From JAPUDQ01 sp964538665 (GTDB taxonomy: Bacteria; Patescibacteriota; Saccharimonadia; Saccharimonadales; Saccharimonadaceae), in NCBI GenBank assembly GCA_964538665.1, contig CAZIEB010000011.1, positions 1-23,627 on the forward strand: DNA of 23,627 bases, in the 5' to 3' direction. The translations under genes were made by a program, and so were the position numbers. The notes beneath the pieces were generated by a model, which saw nothing but the letters and a program-made list of their open reading frames with translations, did no database searches and was not told the origin of the DNA. This document shows, in pieces, positions 16,885-23,627 of the stretch (positions within the stretch are counted from its first letter, which is position 1; each line of letters begins with the position of its first letter).

Positions 16885-19284
16885 TTACGACGATTGGATA
16901 TCGGCTTCGGTAATCGTAATTACATCTCCGGGCTGCGCTGAGCCTTCGAGGAGTCGCTTGGCGATGAGGTTTTCGACACTACGCTGAACCATACGGCGCA
17001 TCGGACGTGCACCAAGTCGCGGGTCGTAGCCAACTGAGGCAAGCTTGGCGGTAGCGGCTGCATCGAGCTCGACAGTAATCTTTTGTGGCTCGAGAGTCTT
17101 GTTGACACCGGTAATGATGAGCGTAACGACTTGGCCTAATTCTTCTTGCGTCAGCGGCCGAAAAACTACAATCTCATCAAAACGGTTGAGAAACTCCGGA
17201 CGGAACTGCCCGCCATCTATCAATTCGTTGACAATTTGCTCTTCGAATTGTTCGAGCTGATAGCCGCCTTGGATAAGCTGACGAATCCGTTCCGCACCAG
17301 CATTGCTCGTGGCTATGACGATTGCATCCCGAAAACTGACTTCGCGGTTGTTGATATCGCGCAATATGCCTTCGTCGAGCAATTGAAGTAGTGTTGTGAG
17401 CACTTGCGGATGGGCTTTTTCAATCTCGTCGAGCAGCACAACCGAAAAAGGCTGCTTCATTATCTGCGCAGTAAGGCTCATCGGGTCTTCGGCACCATCA
17501 GCTATCAGTCGTGCGACGTCCTCAGACCGTACATATTCGTTGAGATCGAGCCGAACTAAACGGTCATCGCTACCAAAATACACTGCCGCCAAAGCTTTGC
17601 TGAGCTCGGTCTTACCCACACCAGTCGGCCCGAGGAACAAAAACGTCCCGATCGGTCTAGTCTCATTACGCACTCCGGCACGAGCACGACGCAGGGCATC
17701 ACTAACAACACTGACCGCGCGTGTTTGGTTGATCATACGCTCGTGTATAAGGTTTTCGAGGTTGAGAAGCTTTTCTTTTTCGGACTCATCGCTGGCTTTG
17801 CCAACTTTGACGCCACTTGTCTGCTCGATAGTCCTGCTCACCGATGTGGCTGTGACAAGACCACTCTCACTGTACCCAGCCGCCTGCTCAAGCAGACGGA
17901 CAGATTTGCCCGGCTGCGCAAGATCGTACATGTAGCGCTCGCTGAGACGATACGCCTCACGAAGCGCCTGATACATAAACGTTACATTGCGCTGGAACTC
18001 TATTGTAATGATCTGGTCTTGCATGACGGCAAGGCTCTCTTCGAATGTCGCAGGCGGCACCTGCACACGATTGAGTAGGTTGGCAAGACTCGGGTTGCGC
18101 TGACTTATCTGCAAGTACCTCTGCTCATCCATGGTCACAATCATCCGTATGCCACCACCCTCGATCACCGGCATGAGAATAGAGCTCAGATCAACCGATC
18201 CGGGTCGATCTTCCAAGAACAGTTGTGCATCGTCAAGACAAAGTATGATATTTTTTGCCCTGTACGCTTCTACGAATAATTGATTGACGAGACGCTCAAG
18301 ATCGCTTCTGGACTGGGCAGCACTAATAATGGAGCTCGCATCGAGACTTATTACCTGGTGATATGTCAAACGAGGCGACCTTTGGTCATCGGCAGAAAGA
18401 AGAGACTCGGCAAACGCTCGGACGATAGTTGTCTTGCCTGCACCAAGCGGGCCAATCAGAGCTACGTTTTGGCGCGCATTACTCGAAAACGTATCATGCA
18501 TGTATTGCAAGGCGTTGGCATGCGACTCGAGCTGTACATGTAACGCACCACCAGCGCCAGCTATCTGATTGCTGATATTGACGCCAAATCGATTGAGCAT
18601 ATTTGCCCACCCAAAACTCCAATCTCGCGCGATGCCACCAGTACGTTTTGGACGACGCTGCTCATGAATGAGTACCATCAAACGTTCAAACCATTTGACA
18701 CCACTGATGAGGTCATTTTCATCAAGCTGGAGCCGAGGCAATATCTGCTTGACTTGTGGTTGGGAAACACATAGGGCTGCCACCAACATGCCTCCGCTGA
18801 TATGAGCTAATCCTAATTCGTTTCGCATCGTATCAGCTGCCGATATGACGACATCCGTATCGCTTGGTTCGTCACTCGACATATCGAGCAAGAATTGAGG
18901 AGCAATGCCGTAACGTGCCGCAAAAAACTGTGCGCTCCTAGAGTACATACAGGTCTGTGCCAGTACTTTTGGGGTGAGCTGCTGTGGCAGATGCGCAAGT
19001 ATTTGTGACTCAAGTAAGCTGTCCAGAGTCTGCTCCGACCCTGGGGTAATTGACTCTAAGGCCTCTTGCGCCCATTGTGCAAACGCCGCTAGCGGGCCCG
19101 CCAAGCTCATCACAAGCCAACCCAGCGAATAGCCGGCAACGAGTAGCGACACACCACTAGTGAGCAGCGTGACGCTCATGACCATGAGCAACGTGCGGAC
19201 ATTTTTTGTCACATATTTTGAAAAACGAGCTTTTTTTGCACGAGAGCTGTGGTAATCAAATGTCATCATTTGCCCGGCACCCAT
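16885..19284 (-). CDS. Membrane-anchored Clp-type double AAA+ ATPase
   Basis: 799 residues. Residues 1-30 are basic and cytoplasmic, then two membrane helices at about 31-52 and 53-72. A Clp-N-like helical region follows (about 88-205). AAA domain 1 has Walker A GPLGAGKTT (278-286) and Walker B IILCLDDAQLF (346-356), where Asp stands in place of the usual catalytic Glu. AAA domain 2 has GPTGVGKTE (552-560), VVLLDEIEKAH (615-625), sensor 1 IATSNAG (657-663) and an arginine finger in FLNRFDE (about 681), then the ClpB D2-small domain. The linker is short, as in ClpC, with no ClpB M-domain coiled coil. I see no L-G-F/I-G-L loop for ClpP docking in domain 2. It should unfold or disaggregate proteins at the membrane. 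An alternative start is Met6 or Met7. It overlaps the upstream membrane gene by 19 bases. Confidence 0.88.
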   Translation of the reverse strand: MGAGQMMTFDYHSSRAKKARFSKYVTKNVRTLLMVMSVTLLTSGVSLLVAGYSLGWLVMSLAGPLAAFAQWAQEALESITPGSEQTLDSLLESQILAHLPQQLTPKVLAQTCMYSRSAQFFAARYGIAPQFLLDMSSDEPSDTDVVISAADTMRNELGLAHISGGMLVAALCVSQPQVKQILPRLQLDENDLISGVKWFERLMVLIHEQRRPKRTGGIARDWSFGWANMLNRFGVNISNQIAGAGGALHVQLESHANALQYMHDTFSSNARQNVALIGPLGAGKTTIVRAFAESLLSADDQRSPRLTYHQVISLDASSIISAAQSRSDLERLVNQLFVEAYRAKNIILCLDDAQLFLEDRPGSVDLSSILMPVIEGGGIRMIVTMDEQRYLQISQRNPSLANLLNRVQVPPATFEESLAVMQDQIITIEFQRNVTFMYQALREAYRLSERYMYDLAQPGKSVRLLEQAAGYSESGLVTATSVSRTIEQTSGVKVGKASDESEKEKLLNLENLIHERMINQTRAVSVVSDALRRARAGVRNETRPIGTFLFLGPTGVGKTELSKALAAVYFGSDDRLVRLDLNEYVRSEDVARLIADGAEDPMSLTAQIMKQPFSVVLLDEIEKAHPQVLTTLLQLLDEGILRDINNREVSFRDAIVIATSNAGAERIRQLIQGGYQLEQFEEQIVNELIDGGQFRPEFLNRFDEIVVFRPLTQEELGQVVTLIITGVNKTLEPQKITVELDAAATAKLASVGYDPRLGARPMRRMVQRSVENLIAKRLLEGSAQPGDVITITEADIQSS

Positions 19285-19643
19285 CCACTGAGCATCATCG
19301 CAAATCCGACCAGAGGGAGAACCGGAATGAGTGGCCAGAATGCGACGTATAGTACACCGAGCACGGTACCGACTGCGATACTTATGGCTCCAGTGATAAG
19401 TACTGCAATACGCACCAACGCACCGATAAATCGAGATATTGTCTTATCTATAAAAGCTTGGAATTGGACGCCGAGCGGCCCATCGACACGGCCTGCAGAG
19501 ATTTGCCGAAACGGCGAGAACAACGTCCGCAATATGAGCGAAAACGAAAAGGTATCGAGCATTTGGTTTATCCGATCAGCCACAAGCCGAAACTGGCGTC
19601 GCCACCCATCGCCATACCACCATACGAAAAACGCCATAACCAT
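19266..19643 (-). CDS. Membrane protein co-encoded with the Clp-like ATPase
   Basis: 125 residues. One N-terminal hydrophobic stretch (MVMAFFVWWYG), an amphipathic cytoplasmic part (WRRQFRLVADRINQMLDTFSFSLILRTLFSPFRQISAGR) and two helices at about 70-92 and 93-118 (LVRIAVLITGAISIAVGTVL, YVAFWPLIPVLPLVGFAMML). No known family that I can name. Its 3' end overlaps the start of the Clp-like gene by 19 bases, so the two proteins are made together and may form one membrane complex. TTTACC-17-TACAAT with the -10 seven bases before the ATG predicts a leaderless operon mRNA. Confidence 0.7.
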   Translation of the reverse strand: MVMAFFVWWYGDGWRRQFRLVADRINQMLDTFSFSLILRTLFSPFRQISAGRVDGPLGVQFQAFIDKTISRFIGALVRIAVLITGAISIAVGTVLGVLYVAFWPLIPVLPLVGFAMMLSGWVPGK

Positions 19644-19650
19644 AAGGATA

Positions 19651-19679
19651 ATTGTAGTCGCAAAATGGTAAATGGTAAA
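19651..19679 (-). promoter_or_regulatory. Promoter of the membrane protein-Clp operon, leaderless
   Basis: Minus strand TTTACC (19674-19679), 17-base spacer, TACAAT (19651-19656), seven bases before the ATG at 19641-19643. The -35 lies in a GGTAAAT tandem repeat (about 19667-19680) shared with the divergent murT promoter region. Confidence 0.65.
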
Positions 19680-19688
19680 TGGGAGAGG

Positions 19689-19694
19689 TATAAT
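19689..19694 (+). promoter_or_regulatory. -10 element TATAAT, leaderless promoter of murT-gatD
   Basis: TATAAT ends eight bases before the ATG at 19703. The -35 is weak. There is no ribosome-binding site before murT. Confidence 0.6.
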
Positions 19695-19702
19695 AGAGCG
19701 AT

Positions 19703-20980
19703 ATGATATCTCACCGTCACGTCACAGCTATAGGCAAGGCTGTACGTCATGCAAGCCGCTTGCGCGGAGGTAGTGGCTCTGCGCTACCTGGTCTCGTCGT
19801 GGAAAAAATTGACCCAAATTTTGCTGCTCGCGCCCTTGAGTCACTACCCCATGGTGTCGTAGTCATATCTGGGACAAACGGCAAGACAACCACTACAAAG
19901 ATTGTGTGTCATCTCTTACGCCAAGCCGGCCTCAAAGTCTTCACAAACAAATCAGGTAGCAACTTCACGCGAGGTATTATCGCCAGCTTGTTGGCAGAAG
20001 TTGATAGCCATGGAGTACTCGATGCTGATATTGCCGTCTTGGAGCTGGACGAAGCGTATGCCGTGCATTTTGTAAAACGTATCCAGCCACGATATGCGCT
20101 CCTGCTCAATGTCATGCGAGACCAGCTGGATCGTTTCGGCGAAATTGATTCGACTGCACAAATGCTTAAAAAAGTTGCGCATGCGACGACAGATACCGTT
20201 GTCCTCAATCGCGACGATCCTCTCATACGTGCAATCGCAGACGATTTACCCGACACGCGCACGGTGTATTACGGTGTCGATGCATCGCTTCATCGTCATT
20301 TTCCGCATGACCAACAGCTCTACGATACCGATACTACAAAGTCACAAGATAGTGAGACGAAAGCAGATGTACTACTGACAAAATTTGATCAAGACAATGC
20401 GTGGTTTGCGCTTGAAGACGCCCAACCGAACAAAGTACAGATGCATCTAAGCGGTGTTTATAATCTTCAGAACGCCGCAGGGGCGCTCTGTCTCGTACGC
20501 CAAATAGTGGAAGATACGCCGCGAAAAACATTGCTCGATGCACTAAGTGAAGTCCGACCTGCGTTTGGCCGAGGCGAAGCAATCAGTGTCAACGGCAAGC
20601 CGCTCGAAATCGTACTGGTAAAAAACCCTTCGGGTTTTCGACTGGCCCTCAAATCATACTCGCATGCAAAAGTCGCTACCATGATTGCGATCAACGATCA
20701 CTATGCCGACGGAAGAGACATGTCGTGGTTGTGGGATGTTGATTTTTCTATGCTCAATAAAGTTCGACTTGTCTCCGGGATTCGAGCCTATGACATGGCA
20801 CTGCGGCTGCAATACGATGAAGTAGTTATCGAAGACGTCGAGCCACATCTTGGGAAAGCTGTCCGGCGGTTTTTGTCAGGACCTGCAAAACCACGACGAA
20901 TCTTTTGTACCTATACTGCCATGATGCAGATTCGAAAAATACTTGCAAAACAATACCATCTCGAGGATATCGACGCATGA
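19703..20980 (+). CDS. murT: Lipid II isoglutaminyl synthase, Mur-ligase subunit
   Basis: 425 residues. With GatD it amidates the D-glutamate of lipid II to D-isoglutamine, using ammonia from glutamine. The ATP loop is VVISGTNGKTTTTK (53-66), followed by NKSGSNFTRGI and LELDEAYAVHFVKRIQPRYALLLNVMRDQLDRFGEID, typical of Mur ligases. LSGVYNLQNAAGAL is the family's N-x-x-N-A-x-A-A region. The DUF1727 C-terminal domain carries INDHYADGRDMSWLWDVDF with the catalytic aspartate. The Cys4 zinc ribbon found in most MurT proteins is absent; its place is taken by a hydrophilic loop (DTDTTKSQDSETKADVLL). The gene overlaps gatD by four bases. Confidence 0.93.
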   Translation: MISHRHVTAIGKAVRHASRLRGGSGSALPGLVVEKIDPNFAARALESLPHGVVVISGTNGKTTTTKIVCHLLRQAGLKVFTNKSGSNFTRGIIASLLAEVDSHGVLDADIAVLELDEAYAVHFVKRIQPRYALLLNVMRDQLDRFGEIDSTAQMLKKVAHATTDTVVLNRDDPLIRAIADDLPDTRTVYYGVDASLHRHFPHDQQLYDTDTTKSQDSETKADVLLTKFDQDNAWFALEDAQPNKVQMHLSGVYNLQNAAGALCLVRQIVEDTPRKTLLDALSEVRPAFGRGEAISVNGKPLEIVLVKNPSGFRLALKSYSHAKVATMIAINDHYADGRDMSWLWDVDFSMLNKVRLVSGIRAYDMALRLQYDEVVIEDVEPHLGKAVRRFLSGPAKPRRIFCTYTAMMQIRKILAKQYHLEDIDA

Positions 20981-21702
20981 CACGCACATCAAAAACTCTC
21001 GTTATCGGACATTTGTACCCCCGCCAAATGAATATCTATGGTGACTGGGGGAATGTGCTGACACTCGCACGCCGCGCCCAGTGGCATGGCTACGAGACAA
21101 AGATTATCGATATCAATCCTGGAGATACTATTGATACGTCAATTGACCTGCTGGTCGGCGGCGGAGGTCAGGATTCTGGCCAAACATTGATTCAGGATGA
21201 CTTACTACGGGTGGGCGACACTATTCATACCCTTGCCGACCAAAAGCTACCCATGCTTATGATCTGTGGGCTCTACCAGCTATTTGGCCATTTTTTCCAG
21301 ACAAAAGATGGCACGCGCATACAAGGAATCGGTGTGTTTGATATCGAGACATACGGCGGCGATCACCGCATGATAGGCAATGTTGTCACGCGCACCGAGT
21401 ATGGTGACATCATCGGATACGAAAATCACAGCGGCCTGACTATTCTCGGCGAATCACAGCGCCCATTCGGGACAATCATAAAAGGTGAAGGCAATAACGG
21501 TCAGGACAAAACCGAAGGCGCTATCTACAAACACGTATTTGGGTCATACCTCCACGGCTCATTGTTGCCAAAAAACCCCGAGTTTGCCGACGCGTTGATT
21601 GAATTTGCAGCCATCCACCGCTTCGGAGATTTTGAGTCTCATGTCATCGATGATACGTTTGCCCTGCATGCTCGCGACATCGCCCGTAACCGCCCCCGAT
21701 AG
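20977..21702 (+). CDS. gatD: Lipid II isoglutaminyl synthase, glutaminase subunit
   Basis: 241 residues from the ATG at 20977, which overlaps the murT stop (ATGA). A longer frame begins inside murT and is rejected. It is a class I (triad) glutamine amidotransferase. The nucleophile is Cys97 in LMICGLYQLFGHFF, the catalytic histidine is His193 in GSYLHGSLLPKNPEF, and YGGDHRMIGN contains the arginine that helps bind glutamine. VGGGGQDSGQ (60-69) is the oxyanion-side loop. Ammonia is passed to MurT. Known from Firmicutes and Actinobacteria, this modification affects crosslinking and lysozyme resistance; its presence here implies amidated peptidoglycan. Confidence 0.95.
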   Translation: MTRTSKTLVIGHLYPRQMNIYGDWGNVLTLARRAQWHGYETKIIDINPGDTIDTSIDLLVGGGGQDSGQTLIQDDLLRVGDTIHTLADQKLPMLMICGLYQLFGHFFQTKDGTRIQGIGVFDIETYGGDHRMIGNVVTRTEYGDIIGYENHSGLTILGESQRPFGTIIKGEGNNGQDKTEGAIYKHVFGSYLHGSLLPKNPEFADALIEFAAIHRFGDFESHVIDDTFALHARDIARNRPR

Positions 21703-21734
21703 CAGAGAACACTTTTGTGTTGCTACATCGGTAG

Positions 21735-21740
21735 TATAAT
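21735..21740 (+). promoter_or_regulatory. -10 element TATAAT, leaderless promoter of the OpgC-like gene
   Basis: TATAAT ends eight bases before the ATG at 21749, with TTTTGT 16 bases upstream as a possible -35. A small AACAC/GTGTT hairpin precedes it. Confidence 0.6.
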
Positions 21741-21748
21741 AGAACGAT

Positions 21749-22864
21749 ATGTCGAGTGAGTCCAAAAGTCGTCGAATAATAGAGCTTGATTTGCTTCGAG
21801 GTTTTTTCATTGCAGTCATAATTCTTGATCATCTACAGTTTTGGCCGAGTTATCTACAGTACTTCACTGGCCAGGGCAGGCTCTGGGTGTCTGCCGCTGA
21901 GGGATTTTTCATCATATCCGGACTATTGATAGGATACTTACGGCTCTACAAAGGCGCACGAACCAAATTATCGGTGTTATCAAAACATTTGGTTGCACGA
22001 GCTGGCGTACTATATCTCTGGTGTGTTGGTGTCACATTTGCAGTTGCCGGACTTAGTATCGCACTGAGCCCCGATGGCGCCCTATTGCCGCGACCTCCTG
22101 ACGCCTCACAAGTCACGAGCCTGCCTATGTACGTATGGAATGTATTTACGATGCAATATGCATCGGACTGGATATATTTCCTACGTCTCTATGCGTACAT
22201 GTTGCTTGCGGCGCCGGTGTTTTTGTGGCTTGTTCGAAAAGGATATTGGTCTGTTGCACTGCTGCTGTCGGTAGTGATATACGCGGGCAGCTACTTGACC
22301 GAAGTTAACGAAGCTGCTCTGCAGTGGCAACTCCTGTTCTTTGGCGCAGCCTTGATAGGCTGGAAACTTGAAGCTATTTTGTCGTGGCTACGTGCGCGGC
22401 CAGTGATTCGGACCGAGCTGCTTGTTTTTTCCATCACCAGCACGATAGCCACGATGGCAATCAGTTATTTCCTCGTACACGGTTGGGCATACGTCGAATC
22501 GCCGGATACAACTCTCACCCGTGACGCTTACGTCTCTATACGATCAAATGTCGATCCGTATTTCTCTAATAAACCGATGGCACCGACACGAGTCGCACTC
22601 TCATTCCTCTGGTTTGCGGGGTTGCTCGGGTTGTTCCATGTATTTCGCACTGAAATATCCAAGTACCTTGGCTGGCTATTGATGGCGTATGGCACTCGGT
22701 CGCTCAGTTTTTATATTTTGCATGCCATACTGTTACCATTTATCGTAACGACTATTGTCGTGTCTGACTCAAAACTGTTGAATGCCTTGATTGGTGCGGC
22801 TGTACTACTGCTGATATGGGCGCTCATGCGTATCCCGGCGCTGCAAAAAGCCCTACCTCGTTGA
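21749..22864 (+). CDS. OpgC-like integral membrane acyltransferase
   Basis: 371 residues with about ten membrane helices. The N-terminus RRIIELDLLRGFFIAVIILDHL (8-29) is the acyltransferase-3/OpgC start, with the conserved R-G and the catalytic-type histidine in L-D-H. SAAEGFFIISGLLIGYLRLY (about 47-66) is the next conserved block. Family knowledge: OpgC succinylates periplasmic glucans, and relatives acylate surface polysaccharides. The substrate here is unknown, but a wall or surface glycan is likely. An extracytoplasmic loop of about 35 residues (WAYVESPDTTLTRDAYVSIRSNVDPYFSNKP) precedes the last helices. The 3' end overlaps that of the convergent bcp gene by 12 bases. Confidence 0.8.
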   Translation: MSSESKSRRIIELDLLRGFFIAVIILDHLQFWPSYLQYFTGQGRLWVSAAEGFFIISGLLIGYLRLYKGARTKLSVLSKHLVARAGVLYLWCVGVTFAVAGLSIALSPDGALLPRPPDASQVTSLPMYVWNVFTMQYASDWIYFLRLYAYMLLAAPVFLWLVRKGYWSVALLLSVVIYAGSYLTEVNEAALQWQLLFFGAALIGWKLEAILSWLRARPVIRTELLVFSITSTIATMAISYFLVHGWAYVESPDTTLTRDAYVSIRSNVDPYFSNKPMAPTRVALSFLWFAGLLGLFHVFRTEISKYLGWLLMAYGTRSLSFYILHAILLPFIVTTIVVSDSKLLNALIGAAVLLLIWALMRIPALQKALPR

Positions 22865-23329
22865 TTGTAACTTCGATAGGTCTGCCAGTAACTGCGCTCC
22901 ATGACCGTCTGGCGTAACCCGGCCGTACACTTTGCGCACAATTCCTTCCGGATCAATAATGAATGTTTTTCTCAGTATCCCCTCTTGCCCAAACATTTTC
23001 TTACCCCACGCACCATAGCGACGGATTGTTGCACCCGTAGGGTCGCTCAGTAGCACGAACGGTAAGCGATATACATCGATAAATTCCCGATGCTCGCCGG
23101 GAGTATCCATCGATACGCCGACGACAGTTGCATGCATGTCAGCCAGCGCCGGATTGGCGTCGCGCAAACTGCAGGCTTCGGTCGTGCACCCGGGCGTATT
23201 GTCCTTTGGGTAAAAATAGAGGACCAGCCATGAGCTGTGAAAAGATTGTAGCTCATACCGCGTATCGTCATGCCCAACAAGCGAAAAATCAGGCGCGGGT
23301 TGGTCAATGCTTGGAGTTTGGAACGTCAT
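22853..23329 (-). CDS. bcp: Thioredoxin-dependent thiol peroxidase (BCP-type peroxiredoxin)
   Basis: 158 residues from the ATG at 23327-23329. A longer frame to 23503 runs through tRNA-derived repeats and is rejected. The active site is FYPKDNTPGCTTEACSLRD: the peroxidatic Cys in PGC and the resolving Cys five residues later, the BCP arrangement that reduces peroxides through an intramolecular disulfide. LSDPTGATIRRYGAWGKKMFGQEGILRKTFIIDPEGIVRKVY is the typical C-terminal half. It should detoxify H2O2 and organic hydroperoxides in the cytoplasm. TATACT six bases before the ATG predicts a leaderless mRNA. The promoter directly borders the decayed tRNA-Pro repeats. Confidence 0.95.
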   Translation of the reverse strand: MTFQTPSIDQPAPDFSLVGHDDTRYELQSFHSSWLVLYFYPKDNTPGCTTEACSLRDANPALADMHATVVGVSMDTPGEHREFIDVYRLPFVLLSDPTGATIRRYGAWGKKMFGQEGILRKTFIIDPEGIVRKVYGRVTPDGHGAQLLADLSKLQSTR

Positions 23330-23335
23330 ACTTCC

Positions 23336-23341
23336 AGTATA
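23336..23341 (-). promoter_or_regulatory. -10 element TATACT, leaderless promoter of bcp
   Basis: Minus strand TATACT, six bases before the ATG at 23327-23329. There is no ribosome-binding site. Confidence 0.6.
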
Positions 23342-23350
23342 CCCTCTCTC

Positions 23351-23396
23351 AGCCACGAAAAGACCTACCACAAAAGCGGATCTTGTCATGGTCGGC
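23351..23396 (-). repeat. Decayed copy of the tRNA-Pro terminator
   Basis: CCACGAAAAGACCTACC ... CATGGTCGG resembles the intact copy CCACGAAAAAACCTGCC ... CGTGGTCGG at 23424-23466 with scattered changes and a lost stem. It is the oldest of three successive copies at this locus. Confidence 0.5.
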
Positions 23397-23451
23397 TCGC
23401 AGGTTCGATAATATATTTCTCGACCACGAAAAAACCTGCCAAAATGGCAGG
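23397..23451. repeat. Direct repeat copy 1 (inverted tRNA-Pro 3' end plus terminator arm)
   Basis: 55 bases identical to 23573-23627. On the + strand it reads CAGGTTCGATAATATATTTC then TCGACCA, an inverted, decayed copy of the tRNA-Pro T-arm, acceptor strand and CCA, followed by the left arm of the terminator hairpin. Confidence 0.85.
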
Positions 23452-23462
23452 TCATTTCGTGG
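23424..23462 (-). terminator. Terminator hairpin next to the tRNA-Pro 3' fragment
   Basis: CCACGAAA and TTTCGTGG enclose ACCTGCCA and TGGCAGGT with two small internal loops. On the minus strand the TTTT between the inner arms forms the loop. The arms begin and end with the CCA of the tRNA fragment. Confidence 0.6.
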
Positions 23463-23487
23463 TCGGGGAGACAGGATTCGAACCTGG
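23460..23487 (-). pseudogene. Direct-copy fragment of a tRNA-Pro 3' end
   Basis: The minus strand reads CCAGG-TTCGAAT-CCTGT-CTCCCCG-A-CCA: T-arm (one mismatch), acceptor 3' strand, discriminator A, CCA. A matching 5' strand would be CGGGGAG; C1 with G72 is typical of tRNA-Pro. The sequence diverges before the variable loop. The intact tRNA is expected just beyond the right end of the window. Confidence 0.7.
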
Positions 23488-23538
23488 CATATGTGCTCCT
23501 CAACCGCAGAAGCGATTTCGTCGGCCAAGCTCTGATAA

Positions 23539-23563
23539 CATTACCTTTCGCCGAAAGGTAATG
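23539..23563. repeat. Hairpin core of the tRNA-Pro repeat cluster
   Basis: CATTACCTTTC-GCC-GAAAGGTAATG, a perfect 11-base stem with a three-base loop, placed like the core hairpins beside tRNA-Lys, -His and -Gly. Confidence 0.65.
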
Positions 23564-23572
23564 CCCGTCGGG

Positions 23573-23627
23573 TCGCAGGTTCGATAATATATTTCTCGAC
23601 CACGAAAAAACCTGCCAAAATGGCAGG
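23573..23627. repeat. Direct repeat copy 2, cut by the window end
   Basis: Identical over 55 bases to 23397-23451, 176 bases further on. The six bases before each copy also match except one. The window stops inside the terminator hairpin, which should be followed by the tRNA-Pro gene. Confidence 0.85.

Noticed and set aside
23330..23503. N-terminal extension of the peroxiredoxin
   Set aside because: It is encoded by the tRNA-Pro repeats and terminator; BCP proteins start near MTFQ.

Overview
The window looks like a chromosomal segment from a small-genome Candidate Phyla Radiation (Patescibacteria) bacterium, most likely Saccharibacteria (TM7). The reasons are compact gene packing, many short membrane or secreted proteins of unknown function, a MurT/GatD lipid II amidation pair, a membrane-anchored Clp-type AAA+ protein, a sortase, a pilin-like protein and no long biosynthetic operons. 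TGA is used as stop (for example murB and murT), so the genetic code is the standard one. The lineage is an inference from gene content.

Layout. 1-2527: 3' end of a flavin/NAD(P) oxidoreductase, a secreted coiled-coil protein overlapping a type IV pilin-like protein, a four-helix membrane protein and a VIT1/CCC1-type metal transporter. 2528-4260: tRNA-Lys(CTT) and tRNA-Arg(TCG) with decayed tRNA copies, a small membrane protein, a lone PAS-domain protein and a GIY-YIG endonuclease lodged between a 5' fragment of tRNA-Arg and the intact tRNA. 4277-8825: a TM2-like membrane protein, murB, glyA and a murA with an N-terminal helix-turn-helix. 8837-10408: a sortase and a secreted glycoside-hydrolase-like protein. 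10409-12850: tRNA-His(GTG), a 28-residue basic protein, and a Y-family DNA polymerase with a small partner. 12851-15800: an EamA permease, peptide deformylase, a truncated Nudix-like remnant, a small membrane protein, tRNA-Arg(TCT) with a pseudo-tRNA, and an RdgB-type pyrophosphatase. 15826-19643: a deoxynucleotidase, tRNA-Gly(TCC), the Clp-like ATPase and its membrane partner. 19703-23627: murT-gatD, an OpgC-like membrane acyltransferase, a BCP peroxiredoxin and decayed tRNA-Pro 3' ends.

Functional themes. Cell-wall assembly is represented by murA, murB and murT-gatD, with a sortase and a possible secreted wall-active enzyme. Nucleotide-pool hygiene is represented by the nucleotidase and RdgB in one operon. 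A translesion polymerase, peptide deformylase and a thiol peroxidase are also present.

Two window-wide patterns stand out. (1) Each of the five complete tRNA genes is followed by an inverted, decayed copy of its own 3' end (T-arm to CCA), with the intrinsic terminator at the centre of the palindrome. A sixth case (tRNA-Pro) is cut by the window edge. Several loci also carry a second, direct copy of the tRNA 3' end and terminator, separated by a 75-140 base hairpin-rich core. Both tRNA-Arg genes instead have 5' copies carrying an identical 30-base palindrome at the same D-stem position, and one of these also holds the GIY-YIG gene. (2) Eleven genes have a -10 hexamer only 6-8 bases before the start codon, which predicts leaderless mRNAs.
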